Positions 43,501 to 47,731 of a stretch of 47,731 nt of DNA are shown here, piece after piece. Position numbers and translations under genes: made by a program. Origin of the DNA: Williamsia sp. (GTDB lineage: Bacteria; Bacteroidota; Bacteroidia; Chitinophagales; Chitinophagaceae); contig JADCRZ010000048.1 of NCBI GenBank assembly GCA_015069695.1, forward strand, positions 1 to 47,731, in the 5' to 3' direction. The notes under the pieces were generated by a model. The model was not told the origin of the DNA and did not search any database. It was given only the letters and a program-made list of their open reading frames with translations. Positions within the stretch are counted from its first letter, which is position 1, and each line of letters opens with the position of its first letter.

Positions 43501-44110
43501 GAATGCAGCGTACAGCCGCTGGGAAGTCAGCTTTGATGTAAGCGGCTTCAGCGGGTTTGTGCTGCAAACAAAAACTTCTGCCCTGCCTATATCTGTTGAG
43601 TATTTTAATGGAAAGAAAGCCAGCACAGGAAACCTGCTGAACTGGAAGATCAATTGCGACCAGGCCTCCGTGCTGTTCCAGGTAGAACGCAGCGGGGATG
43701 GTTTCCATTTCGACAGCATCGGCAGCCAGCTTGCTACACCTGCCAGCTGCTCAAAGCCCCTGAGCTTCACGGATCCTTCTCCAGTATCCGGTGTCAACTA
43801 TTATCGCATCCGCATTGCAGAAAGCAACGGAGCCATCCGCTACACAGGTATCGTATTGTTAAAGGGAGCTGTTGCAACCAGCACATTATACCCCACGGTA
43901 CTGAACCGGAACACCAATGTGCAGGTAAACTATACAGGTACGAAAGGCAGTCTCTTTATAACTGATGCCGCCGGAAAACAGGTATACACCCATGCACTTA
44001 TCAATGGCACACAAAGCCTTGCGCTGCCGCTACGCGAAAGTGGTATTTACTTTTACAGCATTAAAAACGATGAAGGAAAAATAGCAGGAGGAAAGATTGT
44101 GGTGAAGTAA
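40559..44110 (+). CDS. Secreted subtilisin-like (S8) protease with type A T9SS sorting domain
   Basis: 1183-aa serine protease. Catalytic triad visible: Asp184 in VAIFDTGIDWDHPDF, His256 in YGHGTHVAGTAAGNG and Ser600 in LQGTSMAAPVVAGS. A signal peptide ends near AQT at about residue 40, with a longer than usual charged n-region. There is a prodomain-like region before the catalytic domain, a beta-sandwich insert between His and Ser (about 375-490), post-catalytic beta domains, and a C-terminal type A T9SS sorting domain (VEYFNGKKASTGNLLNWK, VNYYRIRIAE, then LYPTVLNRNTNVQVNY to the final KIVVK). It is exported to the surface or medium. It is monocistronic and divergent from the MoxR operon. 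Confidence 0.92.
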   Translation: MKKSVSETSDLTLLVFAAINNKRIFFLPLLFAFLYGSAQTAGDDNKIDPAFRTILTARKNGRDTVTSKSIPAHYRIAPTERLVAGNLEPVKRYNCIVYTKNTQALRDSGIVVNAVLPNFVTAWATLDQLTKMASMPEVAYVKAPHTINVQNDIAVGSTGASLLHAGKLNNTVYKGKNILVAIFDTGIDWDHPDFRNPSDTTKSRILRIWDQTLTPIAGESSPAGYNYGVEYTQVQLNDELDGTPTNYVREKDIYGHGTHVAGTAAGNGSALASKKFMGIAPEADIIIVKGGDSTFSSVNVINAISYLQTLATTLGRPIVINMSFGFLLSAHDGTDPEEVAIDQFTASAPGRAVVVAAGNDNGFNLHNRLSLAGNGSVSSNFTVPAVSTGTEIFSYKVYANNNSSLSAMLTAPDGNTLTAAAGQNPTGTVVNNNFTVALYNGVDAGNGHRYVELTVARNGTNTSSPAGSWSLSVTNNTASLLTLDGWLRKGAGFTNILLAGADSNYLVNSPGNASSAITVASYVGKLSALTSTGSLSRDLFQRQDSISSSSSRGPRIDGVMKPDISATGHSVVSCLSSDALSNYTPIITNAGLYQLLQGTSMAAPVVAGSIALLFQANPATSAAQAKNLLNTTATKDAMTELPGATPNATWGYGKTDVFKAVSASFNCSPVVRRTYQYDNSNRYAQYFAYYMPGTNHRLAVRFTPDASGKLAGAYFYTYPIVTGLLLEVRSNNAGFPGTLLGTLGIDSSSVAKGAFNYVDLSSLNISITNATDYFIVLTRNPTNSSNWGLIDENISLDNRSVVSTDGGASWSNYPYDFAIRSVVYANNQTTGNIAAASSVDIRDISTSNSFINSACALIAQLVPGGASPVTGPVTGNVWIEAGVPHYGLDPFVSRHYQLTPASNATGATGRVTLYFTQQEFTAFNNDPYSLFDLPANPTDAAGKANLRVGKYPGTSSDSSGLPASYGQAPIIIDPNDADIVWNAAYSRWEVSFDVSGFSGFVLQTKTSALPISVEYFNGKKASTGNLLNWKINCDQASVLFQVERSGDGFHFDSIGSQLATPASCSKPLSFTDPSPVSGVNYYRIRIAESNGAIRYTGIVLLKGAVATSTLYPTVLNRNTNVQVNYTGTKGSLFITDAAGKQVYTHALINGTQSLALPLRESGIYFYSIKNDEGKIAGGKIVVK

Positions 44111-44146
44111 GCCAGGGTAATCCAAAACCATTTATCCAGATAGTTG

Positions 44147-44192
44147 AACGGGATAGGGTTAATCGGCAGATGCTGGCAAACCCCATCCCGTT
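44147..44192. terminator. Terminator-like inverted repeat between convergent genes
   Basis: AACGGGATAGGGTT (44147-44160) pairs with AACCCCATCCCGTT (44179-44192), with one mismatch and an 18-base loop. It lies between the convergent protease and DinB-family genes. There is no T-tract. Confidence 0.5.
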
Positions 44193-44209
44193 GCAGAAGA
44201 TTCAATCCA

Positions 44210-44677
44210 TTAAGACAACAGCTTGTTTACATACGCGATCTGGCCCAGGTGGTAGATTGTATGTTGCACCAAGCCATTTAAGAGGTAACGGAAATTGTAT
44301 TCGCGGTAGTCGACTTTTTCTTCCAGTAGCTGATCATCCTTGGCTTTCAGCAATTCAATGATGGAATAGATGCAGGCAGCAAATTGTCTCATGCCTTTTT
44401 CGAGGCTATGTTCAGCCGGGTTGATTTCTCTCCAGTCCATCGCTTCTACTTCCTGCATGTCCTGCGGCTTTTTTTCCAGCCTGTACCGGGTAAAATCAGC
44501 CCAGGTAATCATGTGGTACAGAAGATCAGCCACTGAGTGGGAAGCAGTATTTGGCTTACTGTAAAATTTTTCTTCCCCTACCTCATTCAACAGCTCTGAA
44601 AAACATTTTCCGTACCACGGCTGGCCAGCCAATACCTGCTGCAAATCCTGCGCAATCGCTTCGGTTTCTTTTTTCAT
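44210..44677 (-). CDS. DinB-family protein
   Basis: 155-aa four-helix-bundle protein of the DinB/YfiT-like superfamily. The three expected metal-ligand histidines are visible: His55 in DLLYHMITW, and His139 and His143 in QHTIYHLGQI. Members include thiol-dependent S-transferases and many uncharacterised proteins, so the substrate is unknown. It lies 20 bases after the carB start-proximal gene order (carB is upstream on the minus strand is not the case; carB ends at 44698, so this gene follows carB) and may be co-transcribed with it. Confidence 0.8.
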   Translation of the reverse strand: MKKETEAIAQDLQQVLAGQPWYGKCFSELLNEVGEEKFYSKPNTASHSVADLLYHMITWADFTRYRLEKKPQDMQEVEAMDWREINPAEHSLEKGMRQFAACIYSIIELLKAKDDQLLEEKVDYREYNFRYLLNGLVQHTIYHLGQIAYVNKLLS

Positions 44678-44697
44678 ATGGTGAACTTATGGCCGTG

Positions 44698-47547
44698 TTA
44701 TTTACTCAGGTACATACTCCTGTCCTTATACAATTGCCGGAAATAAGGATCGCGCAGGTCTTTGATAAAGCGGATGGCTTCTCCGGTCGATTTCATTTCT
44801 GGTCCCAGTTCCTTGTTCACACCCGGGAATTTGTTGAAGGAAAAAACAGGTTCCTTGATAGCAAAGCCGTTGAGCTTTTTCTCGAATGTAAAATCCTTTA
44901 GCTTGTTAACACCCAGCATAACCTTGGTAGCAATGTTCAGATAAGGAATCTGGTATGCTTTGGCAATGAAAGGCGTTGTACGGGAAGCACGGGGGTTGGC
45001 TTCTATCACAAATACTTTTCCGTCTTTGATGGCAAACTGGATGTTGATCAGGCCTTTGATATTCAGGGCACGCGCGATCTTTTCGGCGTAGTGCTCCATG
45101 GTGGTTACCACCAGCGGAGTTAAGTTGAAGGCGGGCAGCACGGCATTGCTGTCGCCACTGTGGATGCCGGCAGGTTCTATGTGTTCCATTACACCCATCA
45201 CATGAAAATCTTCTCCGTCAAAAATGGCATCGATCTCTGCTTCCTGGCAGCGATCCAGAAAATGGTCGATCAGGATCTTGTTGCCGGGTATGTGCTTGAG
45301 CAGGCTTACAACAGCTTTTTCCAACTCATCATCATTGATCACGATCCGCATTCTTTGTCCGCCCAGCACGTAACTGGGGCGTACCAGAACCGGGTAGCCC
45401 ACTTTGTGTGCTACTTCCACCGCTTCGTCAACAGTATAAGCGGTGCCATAATCAGGATAAGGAATCTCGAGCTCTTTCAGCATGTCGCTGAACCGGCCAC
45501 GGTCTTCTGCAATGTCCATGTCATTGTAAGAAGTGCCCATGATCCGGATGCCTTTCTGGTGCAGGCGTTCTGCCAGCTTGAGGGCTGTTTGTCCGCCCAG
45601 CTGTACAATAATACCTTCGGGCTGTTCATGTTCTATGATCTCCCAGAGATGCTCCCAGTAAACAGGCTCGAAGTAAAGCTTATCGGCAATGTCGAAATCA
45701 GTTGATACGGTTTCAGGATTGCAGTTTACCATGATAGCTTCATAGCCGCATTCCTTGATGGCCAGCAGCCCGTGCACACAGCAATAGTCAAACTCAATGC
45801 CCTGGCCAATCCTGTTAGGGCCCGAGCCCAGCACGATGATCTTTTTCTTCTGGGAAGCACTGTTGCTTTCGTTGGAAAGTTCCGCTTGTCCATTCCCCCT
45901 GTTTGCTTCAAAGCTGGAGTAGAAGTAAGGTGTTTTGGCTTCAAACTCGGCAGAGCAGGTATCTACCATTTTGAACACGCGCCGGATACCCAGGGCTTTT
46001 CTTTTTTCGTAGATCTCATCTTCGCTTCCATCGTTTATGATGCGACAGATCTGCTCATCGCTGAAGCCGTATCTTTTTGCCTGTTCCAGCAGATCATCGG
46101 GCAACGTATCAAGTTTGTATTTTGCCAGTTCTTTTTCTGTGTTGCACAGCTTCTGGATTTCAAACAAGAACCAGCGGTCGATGCCATTGGTGGCTTTGGA
46201 AATGGTATTTACCGACACACCTGCCATCAGCGCATCCTTGATGCGGAAGATACGGTCCCACTTGGGTACTTTGATGTACTCCAGCAGCTCTTCTGCGTGC
46301 ATCATGCTTTTACCATAATAGCCCAGTCCAACGGCATTGTTTTCCAGGCTCTGACAGGCTTTTTGCATGGCTTCTATAAAGCTCCGGCCAATGGCCATTA
46401 CTTCACCCACGCTTTTCATCTGCAGCCCCAGCGTGTCATTGGCACCTTTGAATTTATCGAAGTTCCAGCGGGGCATCTTTACGATCACATAGTCCAGCGC
46501 CGGTTCAAAATAAGCAGAGGTATTTTTGGTGATCTGGTTTTCAAGCTCATCAAGATAATAACCGATGGCCAGCTTGGCCGCGATCTTTGCAATGGGATAA
46601 CCGGTCGCTTTGGAAGCAAGAGCTGAGGAACGGCTTACCCGGGGATTGATTTCTATCGCAATAATTTCTTCTGTAGAAGGGTTCAGGGCAAACTGTACGT
46701 TACAGCCGCCGGCAAAATTTCCCAGGTCGCGCATCATGCGGATGGCGGTGTTGCGCATCAGCTGAAAAGCCGTATCGCTAAGCGTCATGGCAGGGGCCAC
46801 GGTGATAGAGTCGCCCGTATGGATGCCCATCGGGTCGAAGTTCTCTACCGTACAAATGATCACTACGTTGTCGTTGGCATCACGCAGGAGTTCCAGCTCA
46901 AATTCTTTCCAGCCCAGCACAGCTTTTTCTACCAGCACTTCATGGATGGGGGAAGCTTGCAGACCCCTGTTCAAGGCTTCGTCCAGGTCGTCCTTGCTAT
47001 GCACGAAACCGCCACCGGTTCCTCCCAGGGTAAAAGAAGGCCGGATCACCAGCGGAAAACCGACCCACTGGGCAAACTCTTTTCCTTCCAGGTATGAGTT
47101 GGCTGTTTTCGCGGGCGCTACCGGAACCCCCATCTGGATCATCCATTGCCGGAACTTCTCCCGGTCTTCGGCTTTGTCAATGGCTTTGATGTCAACCCCG
47201 ATCAGCCGCACGCCGTACCTTTCCCAGATGCCCAGGTCGTGTGCTTCTTTGGCCAGGTTGAGGGCGGTTTGACCGCCCATGGTAGGCAACACGGCATCAA
47301 CTTTATTCTCTTCGAGAATTTGCTCAATGCTTTCCACCGTTAGCGGCAAGAGGTATACCTTGTCTGCCATCAGGGGGTCAGTCATGATCGTAGCCGGATT
47401 GCTGTTGATCAGGATAACGTGGATCCCTTCCTCGCGCAAACTTCTGGCGGCCTGCGTGCCGGAATAATCAAATTCACACGCTTGTCCAATAATGATGGGA
47501 CCAGAACCAATAATGAGAACCGATTTTAGAGACAGATCTTTTGGCAT
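44698..47547 (-). CDS. carB: Carbamoyl-phosphate synthase large subunit
   Basis: Makes carbamoyl phosphate from bicarbonate, ammonia (from CarA) and 2 ATP for pyrimidine and arginine synthesis. Two homologous ATP-grasp halves are visible: the first begins VLIIGSGPIIIGQACEFDYSG and the second IIVLGSGPNRIGQGIEFDYC. Each has a VRPS(F/Y)xLGG loop and an IEINPR/IEANPR metal motif. The protein ends at MKSTGEAIRFIKDLRDPYFRQLY, about 120 residues short of the E. coli enzyme, so the C-terminal MGS allosteric domain is absent. As I recall, this shortened form of about 950 aa is usual in Bacteroidota rather than a truncation. No carA is in the window. Confidence 0.96.
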   Translation of the reverse strand: MPKDLSLKSVLIIGSGPIIIGQACEFDYSGTQAARSLREEGIHVILINSNPATIMTDPLMADKVYLLPLTVESIEQILEENKVDAVLPTMGGQTALNLAKEAHDLGIWERYGVRLIGVDIKAIDKAEDREKFRQWMIQMGVPVAPAKTANSYLEGKEFAQWVGFPLVIRPSFTLGGTGGGFVHSKDDLDEALNRGLQASPIHEVLVEKAVLGWKEFELELLRDANDNVVIICTVENFDPMGIHTGDSITVAPAMTLSDTAFQLMRNTAIRMMRDLGNFAGGCNVQFALNPSTEEIIAIEINPRVSRSSALASKATGYPIAKIAAKLAIGYYLDELENQITKNTSAYFEPALDYVIVKMPRWNFDKFKGANDTLGLQMKSVGEVMAIGRSFIEAMQKACQSLENNAVGLGYYGKSMMHAEELLEYIKVPKWDRIFRIKDALMAGVSVNTISKATNGIDRWFLFEIQKLCNTEKELAKYKLDTLPDDLLEQAKRYGFSDEQICRIINDGSEDEIYEKRKALGIRRVFKMVDTCSAEFEAKTPYFYSSFEANRGNGQAELSNESNSASQKKKIIVLGSGPNRIGQGIEFDYCCVHGLLAIKECGYEAIMVNCNPETVSTDFDIADKLYFEPVYWEHLWEIIEHEQPEGIIVQLGGQTALKLAERLHQKGIRIMGTSYNDMDIAEDRGRFSDMLKELEIPYPDYGTAYTVDEAVEVAHKVGYPVLVRPSYVLGGQRMRIVINDDELEKAVVSLLKHIPGNKILIDHFLDRCQEAEIDAIFDGEDFHVMGVMEHIEPAGIHSGDSNAVLPAFNLTPLVVTTMEHYAEKIARALNIKGLINIQFAIKDGKVFVIEANPRASRTTPFIAKAYQIPYLNIATKVMLGVNKLKDFTFEKKLNGFAIKEPVFSFNKFPGVNKELGPEMKSTGEAIRFIKDLRDPYFRQLYKDRSMYLSK

Positions 47548-47564
47548 CGTACAAACAAATTGCG

Positions 47565-47572
47565 CAAAAGTA
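47565..47572 (-). promoter_or_regulatory. Bacteroidota -7 element for carB
   Basis: On the minus strand this reads TACTTTTG, an exact TAnnTTTG match 17 bases before the carB ATG. No TTG is seen at the standard distance upstream. Confidence 0.45.
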
Positions 47573-47593
47573 AGGGTTTGTTTGAGACCCTGA

Positions 47594-47621
47594 CTTCTTT
47601 TTTCCTTGATGAAAAAAGAAG
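47594..47621. repeat. Stem-loop with CTTGAT loop
   Basis: An 11-bp perfect stem (47594-47604 with 47611-47621) and a 6-base loop, which is the reverse complement of the ATCAAG loop at 161-166. Same element family as the hairpins at 88-178, in inverted orientation like the adjacent terminal repeat. Confidence 0.6.
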
Positions 47622-47629
47622 CAAAAAAA

Positions 47630-47709
47630 TCAAGGCTGTTTGAAAGGGGCTAAAATTTACTGCACTGCGCTACAACGAACAAGCTATCATTCAACAGTTG
47701 TGGGTGTTT
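47630..47709. repeat. Right arm of window-spanning inverted repeat
   Basis: Reverse-complement match to bases 1-79, with near-identity over the first 58 bases and a short divergent patch after GCTAT. The last 22 bases of the window lie beyond the match and show no feature. Confidence 0.75.
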
Positions 47710-47731
47710 GTGCCGTTGCATGAATGAGCAG

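Noticed and set aside
44698-47547. Truncation of carB
   Set aside because: The protein ends cleanly before the MGS domain, and this shorter form is usual in Bacteroidota, so it is not a broken gene.

Overview
The window looks like the chromosome of a Bacteroidota bacterium, most likely a soil or freshwater member of the Chitinophagaceae. The evidence is the presence of type IX secretion (T9SS) C-terminal sorting domains of both type A and type B, Bacteroidota-type -7 promoter elements (TAnnTTTG), signal peptides ending in Ala-Gln, tandem GH92 mannosidases, a CarB that lacks the C-terminal MGS domain, and PKD-rich surface proteins. No rRNA, tRNA, CRISPR array or transposase gene was recognised. 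The two window ends carry the same roughly 80-bp sequence in inverted orientation. This suggests that the window is a whole contig whose assembly stopped in a dispersed repeat.

Layout. 1-5.1 kb: a class D beta-lactamase-like lipoprotein and a HAD phosphatase (minus strand), divergent from icmF, a fused B12-dependent isobutyryl-CoA mutase. 5.1-9.2 kb: a PAS histidine kinase, a duplicated-repeat membrane protein (DUF6766-like) and the cysteine pair cysE-cysM. 9.3-12.7 kb: a small secreted protein, an array of five stem-loops, a metallophosphatase, a Uma2-type nuclease and an NAPE-PLD-like metallo-hydrolase. 12.7-20.8 kb: surface and glycan genes, namely a LamG/PKD T9SS cargo protein, two tandem GH92 alpha-mannosidases and a PKD/DNRLRE lipoprotein.

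20.9-28.8 kb is the most striking region. A minus-strand run encodes a FabZ-type dehydratase, a ketosynthase, an acyl carrier protein, an Fe(II)/2-oxoglutarate oxygenase, an FcoT/ScoD-type thioesterase, a SAM methyltransferase, a Rieske oxygenase and an AlkB-type hydroxylase, followed by an esterase broken by a stop codon. The oxygenase, thioesterase and ACP correspond to the Rv0097-Rv0098-Rv0100 (ScoE-ScoD-ScoB) core of isonitrile lipopeptide biosynthesis. Here they are joined to fatty-acid-type chain-building enzymes and three tailoring enzymes, with no NRPS or acyl ligase in the window. I infer an isonitrile (or related N-containing) fatty-acid pathway of undescribed architecture.

28.9-33.4 kb: a sugar-acid catabolic cluster (HpaI-type aldolase, GntP permease, Tat-signal mannonate-dehydratase-like protein, 2-hydroxy-3-oxopropionate-reductase-like dehydrogenase). 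33.7-40.2 kb: five overlapping genes that form a MoxR-vWA-beta-propeller ternary system, a class proposed to act in biological conflict in multicellular bacteria. 40.5-47.5 kb: a large T9SS-exported subtilisin, a DinB-family protein and carB.

Non-coding structure includes a family of long inverted repeats that begin TGAACC(A/T)TGAT at about 7.3, 24.1 and 29.8 kb. Two of these supply the stop codon, and one also the start codon, of neighbouring genes.
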